This document shows, one piece after another, positions 43,537 to 54,253 of a DNA stretch of 64,000 nt. Within the stretch, counting starts at the first letter, position 1; each line of letters opens with the position of its first letter. This DNA is from Glandiceps talaboti (lineage: Eukaryota; Hemichordata; Enteropneusta; Spengelidae), in NCBI RefSeq assembly GCF_964340395.1, contig NC_135571.1:6494453-6558452 (forward strand), written 5' to 3'. Position numbers and translations under genes: made by a program. Under the pieces are notes generated by a model. It ran no database searches. It worked only from the letters and a program-made list of their open reading frames with translations, and had not been told where the DNA came from.

Positions 43537-43620
43537 CTGACGATGTATACCCCTGACGATGTACACCCTGATAATGTACACCCTGACGATGTACACCCTG
43601 ATGATGATGATGATGACACG
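43537..43620. repeat. 15-bp repeat CTGACGATGTACACC, 4-5 units, then (GAT)n
   Basis: The units differ at CGA/TAA/TGA. The last runs into GATGATGATGATGATGAC. The minus-strand Gln-Gly-Val-His-Arg repeat frame is an artefact. Confidence 0.9.
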
Positions 43621-43624
43621 TCAG

Positions 43625-44320
43625 TGATAATTTGGGATGAAATTCACTTCCAAGACATTTTTGACTCTGTGAGTAGAAATTTTCATTACTAAATATTTGT
43701 AATGTGGTTTTTTTCTCAAAGGCTTTTGGATGAGGAATGTTTTTCTTGCAGTGTAAGTATTTGGTAGTACTAAACCACAAGATTTTTTTTTTACTTTTTC
43801 TGATATTTTGAGTTGAAATTCCTTTATTTCTTGCAATAGGTATTTGACTTAGTACTTAACTTGTATTATAAGGTTGACTTTTGTGGATAGTAATTAGCTA
43901 TTAAAGTCAATTAAAAGAGACAGAGACCTGATCTGAATATCATTTTGTTTTGTCTCAATAATAACATGTTAGTGTACGTACTGTACATATTTATCACGCC
44001 ACTAAAGACTAGTGATTATGGCATCTGTAGGGTTACGTCAAGGCAAAAGGCATATAAATGATTTGACGACAACTCTTGAATGTATACCCAAAAAACTGTC
44101 ATTAACATCAGGTTCATAAGAAACGCACAATAAACTCACAACAATGTTGGAAGCTTTTAAATAAACTCATTTTGAAGACACGGTCTACATAAAAATGCTG
44201 TTAGATGAGGTTTATGTAGGGTCATAAACATCATGTTTGAAGTTGGCTCCCTGTAAGTATAAGAACTGAGTTATGGAGAAAAGAAACATTTTAAGAAAAG
44301 ACTAAAAAAATGGAAACTGT
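43625..44320. other. No gene seen
   Basis: AT-rich sequence with no structure noticed. Confidence 0.4.
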
Positions 44321-44328
44321 TCCTACCT

Positions 44329-44572
44329 GTCTGCCCGTCTACAAGAAAAGTACAAGTGCATGTGCGGATGGGACTTTGCTCTTAAGGCTGCTGGTACTAC
44401 TCGGCAACTTAAAGATATGCAGCTGAGATGTACAGAAAGTACTTGTATATTGCAATCCACTACACAAGAGAGAAGCTGTAGAAAACTGATTGGTGTAATG
44501 TACCACCGCCAACGTTGCCACACATGGGTGTTTTCTTCCTATACATATGTTAATGTCATTGTGTCGCATTAA
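44329..44572. other. Repeat-free block with opposing open frames; possible minus exon
   Basis: The plus frame 44360-44572 (70 codons, six cysteines) and minus frames overlap. On the minus strand CAGTTTTCTACAG precedes an open segment of about 150 bp (44479 down to 44329) that ends GCAGACAG|GTAGGAAC, a strong donor. Its translation is cysteine- and serine-rich with CRVVPAALRAKSHPH in the middle. I recognise no family. Sequence on either side is AT-rich, so this could be a real internal exon or simply a GC-richer unique patch. Confidence 0.25.
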
Positions 44573-44579
44573 AGGAATT

Positions 44580-45545
44580 TACGACTCTGCTATTAAGACG
44601 GGATTCCCCGGAGCTGGAGGTGGGATTGGATCTAACCATTCACAGAATAGGAGGGGTAGGATAATCAGAAGACTGTCTCATTTATGCTACAGGGGATATA
44701 GGTACATGCATCATTGCATGCATTTTTTTAGGTTGACTTAATTGATTTATTGCTCACATGCAATTTAAACTCATAAGAGGAAGGGAGGGGAGAATTTATT
44801 TAATGAAATACTAATAAGGGGACTCTTCCATTAAACGGGAGGGGATATTATCAACTTGATGACAATACATCTAGAATGTGGAATTATTTTTATGTGATAC
44901 AAATAAATGATCCCTCTAATTGGATTATTCCATTCAAATGTAGGGGTTGTTAGCAGTTAAGAGTTGTTCCCAGCAGGTACAATTCTGGAACTTCCCATAA
45001 AAGAATGGAAATTCCACGACTGTAGTCTGAGCTTGTATCCAGCAGCTACTTTTGTATCTAATTCTTATTGTCACTAAATAACACCTTTGTTTAGGTAGTT
45101 ACTCTGATTGTTTGCAACATACAGCTCTTCATTTTGTAAAAAAATATATACTAAACTGTAACTGGGTATTTACATAATAACGATATTATCGCCACACTTT
45201 CAGAATTTGGCTGTTTGATGTGAAGAGGAAGAAGGTTTGAAAAAAAATAACGATAATTTTGATACTATGTACCGGTATATCATGAGAAATGAAATATTAT
45301 GGGCATACTAATAGATGGAAAGATGGCAGATGGACGAAGGATGACGGACGGATTAGTCCTTCCTTTGGGAGGCTAAAAATCTAGGACAAACAACTTAGTT
45401 ATTTTTATATGCCGTGACAAGATGTTTTGAATCAGAATGTTGAATTACGTGTAGGAGGTATATAATGGTTTTGATAAGAGTAGACAATTTAAATGAGATC
45501 ACAATTATCTGCTATCTAAGGTTTCACCTAATTGCTACCTTCTCT
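44580..45545. other. No gene seen
   Basis: A purine-rich GATGGAAAGATGGCAGATGG ACGAAGGATGACGG patch near 45315 is the only notable composition. Confidence 0.4.
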
Positions 45546-45552
45546 CTGTATA

Positions 45553-45924
45553 GGCCAAAAAAAAAATTGTTTCTGGTCAGCGCAGGTACATGTATCACTT
45601 ATAAAATACCCACACGCTGGTCTTTATTTTTCGTGTTTGTCCAGCCCATGCAGTCTACAGATCCAGGGTAAAAACACAAAAATAACCCTCATACTTCAGT
45701 GAAGACAACTGCAAAGCCAATCATGAACAAGCAAATGATATCTGCCCTACATACACACTGTCTCTAAAGTACTAAATAAAAAGAACAGAAACTGCCATAA
45801 AAAATACATTGAGTGTGACAAGTTTGTTCAGAATAAAAAAAAGGATATTTTTTTTAATCGTGTCGTCGCACCATTTTAGACAACCTGTCTTGACCAGAAA
45901 CAATTCTTTTTTTTTGTTTTGGCC
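45553..45924 (-). mobile_element. Family B element, copy 3 (inverted orientation)
   Basis: It starts GGCCAAAAAAAAAATTGTTT CTGGTCAG and ends TGACCAGAAACAATTCTTTTTTTTTGTTTT GGCC, so both terminal inverted repeats are preserved for about 25 bp. Between them ACTGCAAAGCCAATCATGAA, AAAGTACTAAATAAA and CAGAAACTGCCATAAA are the reverse of copies 1 and 2. It is the best-preserved copy for defining the ends. Confidence 0.8.
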
Positions 45925-46149
45925 ATATAATGTATACCACCCACTCTCAATTAGTAGGCTACTTTTAATAGTGGAACTGACTTAGCGGAGAGATCTTAAC
46001 ATTTCACTATTTCACTTGTACACTGAAAAAAAGGATTAATGTGGTCTTGTGTTTGTGAATATGAAAATCTCAGTTATCAAATCCTATAGTTACATACATA
46101 CATGTAGACACATATAGAGACAGACAGCCAAATAGCTGCAGACACACTT

Positions 46150-46311
46150 GTACATACATACATGTATGTACAGTCATACATACATACATACATGCACACA
46201 TATACATAGTATTACATACCTATATACATATACATACATGCACACATACATTGCACATACATACATACATACATACATACATACATACATACATACATAC
46301 ATACATGTACA

Positions 46312-46342
<31 letters not shown>

Positions 46343-46392
46343 TAAACATTCATTCATACATACATACACACACACATACATACATACATACA

Positions 46393-46424
<32 letters not shown>

Positions 46425-46596
46425 CACACATACACACATACATACATACATAGACTTAATTCAAAAGAATAAGGATGTTATAAGTCGTTACTCAGATTTT
46501 CAGACGACATACATACATACATACATGTACATACATACATACATACACACACTTATATACCTACCTACATACATACATATATATACACATACATAC

Positions 46597-46630
<34 letters not shown>
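46150..46630. repeat. (ACAT)n microsatellite, two blocks, ending in (CA)n
   Basis: Blocks at about 46150-46452 and 46508-46630 are separated by about 55 bp of unique sequence. Palindromic TACATGTA interruptions occur in both blocks. Long Tyr/Ile/His/Thr or Cys/Val/Met frames on both strands are artefacts. Confidence 0.97.
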
Positions 46631-46639
46631 CTGTCTTCT

Positions 46640-47730
46640 GTTCATGTTTCTCTAAATTACATTCTTCAACCATCAATCATTACATTGACAAAGCCCTAGA
46701 GAATATCACAAAATCTCCATTCTGTTTGGGAACAAATAACTAACTATATCATGCAAACACTATCAACACAAAGCTAATGTATAACACGACACTCAGTATA
46801 AATTCATATATTGGAAAATTGAAACATGACCACAGATTTAATTAGACTAACACTGAACTGGATGTCTGCTCAGTGATTGAGTATGTTATTCAGAAAATAT
46901 TACAGTTTTCCCATTACAAGACATCCCCAGCAATTACCCAATACAAATTGACTTCAACCAACAGCAGATAAAGATATGTAATTGTCTTAGTCTGGTAGAG
47001 TTCATTGTTAGTTTAAGAGGGTATGGATCATACCATTTTCAGATCTCACTAAAAGGTCTTCAAATGTATTCTATTGCATGCCAAAGATTAGCCGTATCAT
47101 GGGTGTAGGTATGTTAAGCAAGGAAACAGATTTTCATCTTTCCATCAAAAAGTCAGCTTTCAAAGAGCTACAAACTATTACAATGTGCAGTAAAGAATTG
47201 ACAATGTGTTCTTCTTAATACATTATAAACCATAATTGAAAAATTGTAAAAAATTGTTCAAATTGCAAGTGACTTTCTATAAATTATGGATTCATATCAG
47301 AGCAAACAACTTCAATTTTGCTTGAAGCCATCAATACCTAATTTGACCTCACGACCTTTGAACTCTAATGAATAATGTAGGTCAATATATGACAGAGACA
47401 AATTGCATTGCCCTGCAGGATGTGTATTATGAATGTATCGTTACCATGGCAATTATCACAATAACTTTTACCTTATCAAGATACATGACTGAGTATGACA
47501 TCAGCACAATTGAAGACATATTCGTAGAATTTAATAATTTCAGTTTGACTGTGTCTCAGATGTTTATACATTTAGTATAAATCCGCTATGAAATCAGGTC
47601 GTCTTAAATTTCCCCTATAAACATTTTGATAATCTCAAACTATCAATTTCAGAAAATCATTTTTAAAGTGGCACAACCTCAAGTTTGTAAGAATATTACT
47701 CAAGTGAAAATACTTCAACACAACCTCATT
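46640..47730. other. No gene seen
   Basis: AT-rich sequence. GTTACCATGGCAAT (X-box-like) is at 47440-47453. The frame at 47368-47580 (70 codons) has no recognised domain. Confidence 0.4.
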
Positions 47731-47734
47731 CCAG

Positions 47735-48008
47735 TATAATGTTAATATCGACGCATGTCTTCTATAACATTATGATTGTTTTGTTAGAACAGTTGATTGC
47801 ATAGTAGGGGTTTCTTGAACATTTTTTGATAAGTATGATAAATTATGTCATCATATTATTTATGGGTTATATCTTAATACCAGGTTTAAGTTTAGTTAAT
47901 TGCAAGTGATGGTTATAAAGTGTGAATCAGTAAGTAGAATACTGCAAGTACCTGTTATTAATATGCTGCATAAACTATACCCAGACACATACAAACTCAG
48001 CTTGCATC
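47735..48008 (-). mobile_element. Family E element, inverted copy
   Basis: CTATAACATTATGATTG, TGATTGCATAGTAGGGGTTT CTTGAACATT, GGGTTATATCTTAATACCAG GTTTAAG, AGTTAATTGCAAGTGATGG and CATACAAACTCAGCTTGC are the reverse complement order of 26315-26587. It directly abuts the family D element. Confidence 0.65.
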
Positions 48009-48010
48009 GC

Positions 48011-48360
48011 ACTAAAAGTAAAATGATGTAGGTTTGGTGTTTCACTCATGTAACATGCTATTTAATACACACCCTCAGACAACTTCTAAAGCAAAACAAA
48101 CAATTGTATAGGTGCTGTGCACAGTGGGGATGTAGAAGTAGTTAAGTTGAAATGTTGATTATCAGTTAGAAAATAAACAATTGCAGCCATTAAAATCATC
48201 CAGCCCATGTGTAATGTTTTCATTAAAGCTGTTTTTACAGAACTGTGAAAGAATAGCAATGCTTATCAGTGTTCAATGTGATTGGGCAAAGGATCCTGCT
48301 GTGTTTATTGTGTCGCTGTTATTTGTTAGTCTAGGGTTGAAATGTCTTTGTGTCAAAAAC
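48011..48360. mobile_element. Family D element, copy 2 (left end and body)
   Basis: The left end AAAATGATGTAGGTTTGGTG TTTCACTCATG matches the left end of copy 1. The body AACTGTGAAAGAATAGCAAT GC...GATTGGGCAAAGGATCCTGC TGTGTTTATTGTGTC is the reverse complement of the copy 1 body, so the interior is inverted relative to 29471-29796. The right terminal unit is expanded into the array that follows. Confidence 0.75.
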
Positions 48361-48850
48361 GTAATGTCCCATGAGTGAAATACCAAGCCTACATCATTTT
48401 AGCTGTAATGTCCCATGAGTGAAATACCAAGCCTACATCATTTTAGCTGTAATGTCCCATGAGTGAAATACCAAGCCTACATCATTTTAGCTGTAATGTC
48501 CCATGAGTGAAATACCAAGCCTACATCATTTTAGCTGTAATGTCCCATGAGTGAAATACCAAGCCTACATCATTTTAGCTGTAATGTCCCATGAGTGAAA
48601 TACCAAGCCTACATCATTTTAGCTGTAATGTTACATGAGTGAAATACCAAGCCTACATCATTTTAGCTGTAATGTTATATAAGTGAAATACCAAGCCTAC
48701 ATCATTTTAGCTGTAATGTTACATAAGTGAAACACCAAGCCCACATCATTTTAGCTGTATGAGTGAAACACCAAGCCGACATCATTTTAGCTGTAACGTT
48801 ACATAAGTGAAATACCAAGCCTACATCATTTTAGCTGTAATGTTATATAT
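48361..48850. repeat. 44-bp minisatellite of 11 copies made of a transposon end
   Basis: The unit is GTAATGTCCCATGAGTGAAA TACCAAGCCTACATCATTTT AGCT. Starts: 48361, 48405, 48449, 48493, 48537, 48581, 48625, 48669, 48713, 48757 (36 bp only) and 48793, with a truncated start at 48837. The first six units are identical. Later ones change CCC to TTA or TAT and gain AACACC. The unit is the family D terminal inverted repeat, present once at 29471, twice at 29696-29796 and once, inverted, at 48011. Confidence 0.97.
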
Positions 48851-48960
48851 AGTAGACTAAGTTGATTATTCATCTGATAATTTTCCTACTTTAATGCTGC
48901 TATAAGTGTACATATACTCGCTGATGCTTTTTTCGCAATTTTTTGTCAGACTGACCCTAT

Positions 48961-49042
48961 GCTCGTGAACACTGCAAACACTCATGCAAATACCCCGAGT
49001 ACGCCACACTTGCACTTGTGCATCATGACGTTCTGTCATGTT
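48961..49042. mobile_element. Half copy of MITE family M
   Basis: GCTCGTGAACACTGC, CTCATGCAAATACCCCGAGT AC, CACTTGCACTTGTGCATCAT GACGTTCTGTCATG matches the right arm of 36704-36874 after a few changes. Confidence 0.6.
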
Positions 49043-49275
49043 ATTCGCCAATTTTTTCTTTCATTCAGTAAGAAAATGAACACAACAGAATAGTTTGTCA
49101 ATAGTTAACATTGAATCACTTAACATGGTCCATCGGGTCGCTCATGTTTCCTTGGCGATGGCGGAACGAAGACAACCATAATTGTGAATGATTTACATTT
49201 ATATTTAATTTTACAGTATTGCCTCGTGATTTCATTTATTTATTTTTGTTAGGCATAAAAAAAAATATTTGTTTG

Positions 49276-49592
49276 GTTCCGGTTACCTGACCCCACCTTG
49301 TTTTTCACTGCCAACCCTTTTTTATGTGTTCGAGAAAAAAATGATAAATTGCAAAAAACTGTGTGAAGTCTCACGAGAAATAGTGGATGCGGAAACTGAC
49401 ATCAACTTAAAAAGATATAGAACTGTTTGTCCAATCTGTAATGGCTGTACATCCGATAGGAAGAAATAAATAACACAGATACCATTTGGAAAACAATGGA
49501 AAACCTGAACTAGACACTCACACATGAAAAAAAAAAAAAAAAAAAAAAATATCTACCTACCCATCTATTCTAAAATTGAGCGTAACCGGAAC
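49276..49592. mobile_element. Inverted-repeat element with GTTCCGGTTAC ends
   Basis: GTTCCGGTTAC at 49276-49286 and its exact complement GTAACCGGAAC at 49582-49592 enclose about 300 bp with a 23-nt A run at 49527-49549. The enclosed plus frame to 49469 ends in a Cys-Pro-Ile-Cys-Asn-Gly-Cys stretch, which looks protein-like but is isolated. Only 11 bp of exact inverted end are visible, so the element call is moderate. Confidence 0.5.
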
Positions 49593-49599
49593 AACACAT

Positions 49600-50038
49600 T
49601 TTTTTTTGTAAACCTTATGAATATATCAATTTCCCCACAGGAATCAATGACGTTACAGTATCATCTTATCTGATATAATTAACATAGTCACGAAAAAAAA
49701 GTAAAATTAAAATAGTATATCAGACTCTCCTTTTCTATCATATTCACCATCATCATGTGATTCGAATGTTTGATAGTCTTCTTGCCTTTTAAAAGCGTTT
49801 TTTTTTTCATCAATTGTAGTAGTTGATGTTATTATCTTCAATTTCCTGTTGCTAATGACTCACATTATCTTTGAAATCATATCTCAATTTTATCTGTAAT
49901 TTTTGTTTACATCCTGTAAACTTCAGTTAATGCAATTATCGTACTTTTCCAACTAAAATTAAGAGTACATTGTTTCGATTAGGCACGATTTTTATTTTAC
50001 ATCTTGGAGAAGCTTTTATATATTATATTATATTATAT
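49600..50038. other. No gene seen
   Basis: AT-rich sequence, ending in a TATATTATATTATATTATAT run at about 50018-50040. Confidence 0.4.
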
Positions 50039-50041
50039 TTG

Positions 50042-50188
50042 ACCATGTCTTTCCACCAGGGTAAATCTTGAGCAAAGGAAATGTAAATGTAGTGAGTATA
50101 AGATGAAGTTCCACCTTTGACTTAATTTACCCACGGTGATCTCTCCCCTTGGGTTGTAGACAGTTAAAAGTGGTACTGCATCTCACCT
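50042..50188 (-). mobile_element. Family I element, copy 3 (inverted)
   Basis: ACCATGTCTTTCCACCAGGG TAAATCTTGAGC, GAAGTTCCACCTTTGACTTA ATTTACCC and GTTGTAGACAGTTAAAAGTG GTACTGCATCTC are the complement of 34625-34868 and 37032-37291. It stops where the GC-rich duplicated block begins. Confidence 0.7.
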
Positions 50189-50355
50189 CCCCCAGGATCG
50201 ACACCAACGCCCGTGGTCGGGGTTTTCCCTTCTAACTGGAGGGCTGGAGCCAAGTATGTCTTTTACCCGACAGTTTCCCGGGACCAGCGATCAATCCTCC
50301 CCGGAGACCGACACCTCCGCCCCTGGTCAGTGTTTCCCTTCTATCTGGGAGGCAA
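50186..50355. repeat. GC-rich direct repeat, two ~58-bp copies
   Basis: CCTCCCCCAGGATCGACACC AACGCCCGTGGTC...TTTTCCCTTCTAACTGGAGGG and CCTCCCCGGAGACCGACACC TCCGCCCCTGGTC...GTTTCCCTTCTATCTGGGAGG, 110 bp apart. This is the most GC- and CpG-rich spot in the window. The enclosing frame (50213-50533) has no recognised domain. Confidence 0.8.
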
Positions 50356-50729
50356 CAGATTGGCCATGCGATCGGGCTGGTATACTACCCTTGGACAGAG
50401 TTGGTGGTTAGGTTTTCGTGTCGTGATATATTTCATATGCGTGTGTGCTATCAGTGTCTGTATGTTGCTTGCTTGCTTCGTAACAAAATTTGTTGTGTGC
50501 GTGCCAACTAATTTAAAGTCTATACTCTCTTAATTTTGGTAGTAAAAGTCTGTAGCAGTCACCTTTGAAATGACAGGATACGCTGAACAAATAACTTTAC
50601 CGGAGATCTCAGGGATAAACAATAATTTAGTACTTTTAATTAGTTTTAACAGGTCTTTTATGTATGTTTATCTTACAAGTTTAATTTATTTCATTTCCCC
50701 AATGCTTTAATTGACTTTGTAATTTTTAA

Positions 50730-50800
50730 TTGTTATTGTTGAGCAATTTTGAATAATCTTTATAATAGAAAGAGCGATATAGAAAATAAATAAATGTTTA
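50730..50800 (+). mobile_element. LINE/SINE-type 3' tail fragment
   Basis: TTGAGCAATTTTGAATAATC ... TATAATAGAAAGAGCGATAT AGAAAATAAATAAATG follows the common animal pattern 'TTGAG...AAAG-CGCTATATAAATAAA' at the 3' end of L2-like and SINE elements. The body upstream is not identified. Confidence 0.45.
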
Positions 50801-51099
50801 TTGCTAAATGTTAATTTGTACTCAAACACACTTGTGGTGTCACTACTACTATCTGTGATGTTGCAAATGTTTCCTTATCCTGCCACAGAGGGTGTCATTT
50901 TCTTTCTTTTTTTGTCAAATAGAGGGTGTCATTTTCTCTTTCTTTTAAAATCTTTTTTTATGTCCCTTGTACCTTGTAGTCTTCACTTCCAAAATTGGTC
51001 CACCAGGGACTATAACTAGAAAGTTCTGACGAGAGTGGTGGTGGGCGTTTAGATGAACCTTAGTGTGGAGTCCTGGTTTCTTATGTTGAATGAATCTAA

Positions 51100-51330
51100 G
51101 TTGAATGAATGATTGAATGAATCTTTATTTCAACGAAGTTAAACAATAACGAAAGAAAAGACAAAAGTGTGAATACAAAAAAATGCTAATAAAATATATT
51201 AACTCTGGTGGGGACCATGGAAATAGGTAAGCATACCTAGTCGTGTCCATGGTCCAACCTACTACTTAAATTATAATACTTGATACGAGAAATAGTGAAA
51301 TACAATGTAACTACTAAAAACTACTATATA
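51100..51330 (-). mobile_element. LINE-like 3' end, minus orientation
   Basis: On the minus strand it ends AACTTCGTTGAAATAAAGAT TCATTCAATCATTCATTC, a polyadenylation-like word followed by an ATTC-rich tail. Inside, GGACCATGG and CCATGGTCC flank AAATAGGTAAGCATACCTAG, forming a hairpin. Confidence 0.5.
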
Positions 51331-51344
51331 CAAGAAATGTGAAA

Positions 51345-51485
51345 ATGAACAGCCGTTATCCCTTTTATACAGTTGTAGCGTCTTTGTCTTTTAATGCAAC
51401 ATTGTTTTATTTACATGGTTGTTCTTGTAACCTGTCTGTTGTTTTTATTTGCATCGCCTAGTGCCAAAGACGCATTTCCATGTTT
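51345..51485 (+). mobile_element. LINE-like 3' segment, copy 1 (no tail)
   Basis: CTTTTATACAGTTGTAGCGT CTTTGTCTTTTAATGCAACA TTGTTTTATTTACAT, GTAACCTGTCTGTTGTTTTT AT and CATCGCCTAGTGCCAAAGAC are nearly the same as 52009-52130, in the same orientation 664 bp away. Confidence 0.65.
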
Positions 51486-51489
51486 CCAT

Positions 51490-52005
51490 GTTACTTATTT
51501 TTTTGAATATGTGGATTTTGAATGTCTCACAAGATTGAATGTCAACAGTACTTTGTGGTAAGCTGTTCCATAATGCAGTGGCTTCCGCGCAGTTATTAAA
51601 TGTTAATTTCAAAATCTATTCTGATTCTTTTAATCCTACCGGTATCTCTCCATTACATTTCATAAAAAATGAATTATCTCCATGTACACATCCTAAGAAA
51701 CATCCCCACCAATTTCATACCAGTCTCCACGATTTTGTTGAAGTTCAATTTTTTTGCAGAAAACAGTACATATTTTAGATATAACAATGGAAATGAATAA
51801 TTCTTCATCTACAAATCTTCAGAAACATCCCAACCAAATAGCCCTATTTTGAAATGTTTTGTCACTGGCTTACTCTAGGTGGTTCGCAGTCACTTCCCGT
51901 CTGCCTTTTTAAACATGAGCATATCAAAATCATTATGACATTAACAAGGGCAAAGCTCCCATCTCTGGCAGTTAAGATTTTTATTCTGGATGGTTAATAC
52001 TATCT
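51490..52005. other. No convincing gene; short diverged repeats
   Basis: The phrase (T/A)CATGTACACATCCTAAGAAA CATCCCCACCAATTTCATAC at about 51680 has relatives at about 51808 and 52636. A plus frame (51539-51778) covers part of it. I see no protein family, though LINE remnant coding sequence is possible given the two flanking tails. Confidence 0.4.
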
Positions 52006-52008
52006 TTA

Positions 52009-52178
52009 TACCTTTTATACAATCGTAGCGTCTTTGTCTTTTTATACAACATTGTTTTATTTACATTGTTGTTCTTGTAGCCTGTCTGTTGTTTTTATAT
52101 GTATCGCCTAGTGGCAAAGGCAAATTTCATGTTTCAGTGGACAATAAATTAAAGTATATCTTATCTTATCTTATCTTA
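52009..52178 (+). mobile_element. LINE-like 3' end with (ATCTT)n tail, copy 2
   Basis: It has the same body as 51345-51485, then GCAAAGGCAAATTTCATG, TTTCAGTGGACAATAAATTA AAGTATATCTTATCTTATCT TATCTTA. 'AAAGGCAAATTTC ... GGACAATAAA.. microsatellite' is the usual 3' end of several animal non-LTR retrotransposons. Class inference only; no reverse transcriptase is visible. Confidence 0.65.
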
Positions 52179-52189
52179 ACCAATCCATA

Positions 52190-53690
52190 ATCAATCACAT
52201 TTGTGGTAGTGTGGGCCTCAGCAGTCATCCAGCAAAAGTACTTTCAGAAAACTTAGTTGATCGTATAACAGTCGTCGCAATGTTGCTCCGGATTATTTTT
52301 TTTGGAAAAACTGAATAAAACTAAATATATCTGTACATATTATAAGGTACATATTTTTTAAGACAGGGACTTAAAACTTATATTATTAAGTGCTTTCACT
52401 AGATGTGCCGCATGCTGCTGCATGCCCTATCATGAACACAATTGATTGCAACCACAAAACAGAAGTGGCTACAGCCTACCTAAAAGTGAGTGCACTGCCC
52501 ACGACAAAACATTTTGAAATAGCGTTTTTCCAGACCAGTTTACCCAATACTCATGAAGATCAAGATTTACTAAAGACAACGTTTTAGACCAAATTTACAT
52601 GTCAACTATTAGCATATCATGAACAAATCTTCATCTACACATCCTAGGAAGGAGAACCCCACAAATTTCATACAAATTTGAATTTAACTTAAATTACAAT
52701 TACCTAAAATCACTATTTTTCAGTGACCTTGTAATCTACAGACTAGACACCTGTAGTCAACACCAAAATATAAGTTCGGTCTGACCAGGTTTTTGACTAT
52801 GAGTCTCCTTTCTTATAAAACTTATTACACAGACACTGCATCTAGATTGTACCACAGTTAAAGTCACACTAAAAAATGAGAATTTGTCTTCGAGAAAAAA
52901 TTCTAAAGTTTAAAACACATCGCATGTACATCCTTAAAGCATGCTAAATAGTGGTCATGCATGAAGGATATGTGCTTATCAGAGACAGACAGGCTCAACT
53001 TGTATGTAATGTATCTTTTTGTAACTTTCGCAACTGGGAATAGTACAAAGTGTCTAGAGTGAAGACATGATCATGAAACTGATGAAGGTAAAATTTACAA
53101 CACCACCCACAAGAAATATAATGATCTATTCCACCTGTAGACGTCTGGAAAGGTGACACAGAAAGACAGAACAGAAATAATGGACACTGTTTCTTGCTTA
53201 TGTGCGACCTTTTCAACGTCGTGTACATGCACTCAGAATGTATTGTCTGCTGATCAAGACGATAAAAGGCATTTGGATTGCGGGAAATGTCACATTGAGA
53301 GTGACATGACATTAATGATCTGACAAGACTACGGAAAGAAAAGGTTATAGGGACTGGGAAGTATTAGGAGAGACAAGATCCTGTTGGTGGATAGTGATAG
53401 GCAAAGCTGTTAGCTAGATTGTGAGTGCGTTCAACTTTCTTATTCTTTTCACCAGTGGGTAGTAAATCCCAGCAGAGGTTCAAATCCTATTTCATCCTAC
53501 ATTCCAGAAATTTGGGATTTAATATTTTCACACTGCACAATCTGACTTTAATTTCAAACACCTGAGTTCTTCACACAATGCCAAGTCTGGCAACATATGG
53601 TTGAGAATATGTTGCAGTTTCATCTAGTACAATATATACTTGAAATATTGGGATCAACTTAAAAAACTGAACGAACGCTCAGACTCTGAT
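52190..53690. other. No gene seen
   Basis: No domain in the small frames (52390-52587 plus, 52995-53312 minus). CAGCAGAGGTTCAAATCCTA near 53472 resembles a B-box, and with neighbouring AAATTTGGGATTTAATATTT it may be a decayed SINE. No A-box seen. Confidence 0.4.
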
Positions 53691-53696
53691 AATACT

Positions 53697-54080
53697 AGTC
53701 TAGTTCTTATACGGTACCGTTACCATTTACACCTTCACTCACAGTATAGTCAAAGCCATTACTCAAGCAGTCCTGAGATGCGTGAGATGCAATTCAAAAT
53801 TCAACCACAACCACCCACACAGTCATTAACATCATGTCTTTGTTAATCAATCACAAAACTTTAACGAATAACACAGTTCCTCATAAAGTTAGTGTTTATT
53901 GGGGCAGTTATGTAATGTCCAAATATGGTATATTTGTCAGCTCAGGATGCTACTTATAAATACACTGTTTATTCACAATAGCAGTTGGGTTTCACTGATT
54001 GAATGAACAACTTTCTGTGCTGATTTGAGGGACTTTGACCAGACGTGGTTTAGTTAGAAACCATGTTGGCATCCAGAGTA
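53697..54080. mobile_element. Family F element, copy with a single 48-bp unit
   Basis: 53697-53745 is one unit of the 7946 array (AGTCTAGTTCTTATACGGTA CCGTTACCATTTACACC). At 54047-54076 GTTTAGTTAGAAACCATGTT GGCATCCAG matches the flank at about 8477-8507. The spacing between these two landmarks is comparable but not equal in the two copies. Confidence 0.65.
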
Positions 54081-54253
54081 GACAACTCCTGATATGTGCA
54101 ATCAAATGAAAACAATTTAGCACAACATATTGGGAATGTAGAGATAATTAAATATTATTCCCTAATATTTTTCTCAATTCAACTGAGGAAAATACGGGTG
54201 ACCTAAGGGGTCTTGTCACTACGAGTTGCTAAATGAGTAATGGCAACCCTAGG

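Noticed and set aside
43532-43780. His/Gln-Gly-Val-His repeat protein on the minus strand
   Set aside because: The 15-bp array translates in frame because its period is a multiple of three; no coding sequence continues on either side.
46148-46472. Long Tyr-Ile-His-Thr and Cys-Val-Tyr-Val frames
   Set aside because: Translation of an ACAT microsatellite on both strands.
49269-49469. Zinc-finger-like Cys-Pro-Ile-Cys ending
   Set aside because: Only three closely spaced cysteines, no partner pair, and the frame lies inside an inverted-repeat element.
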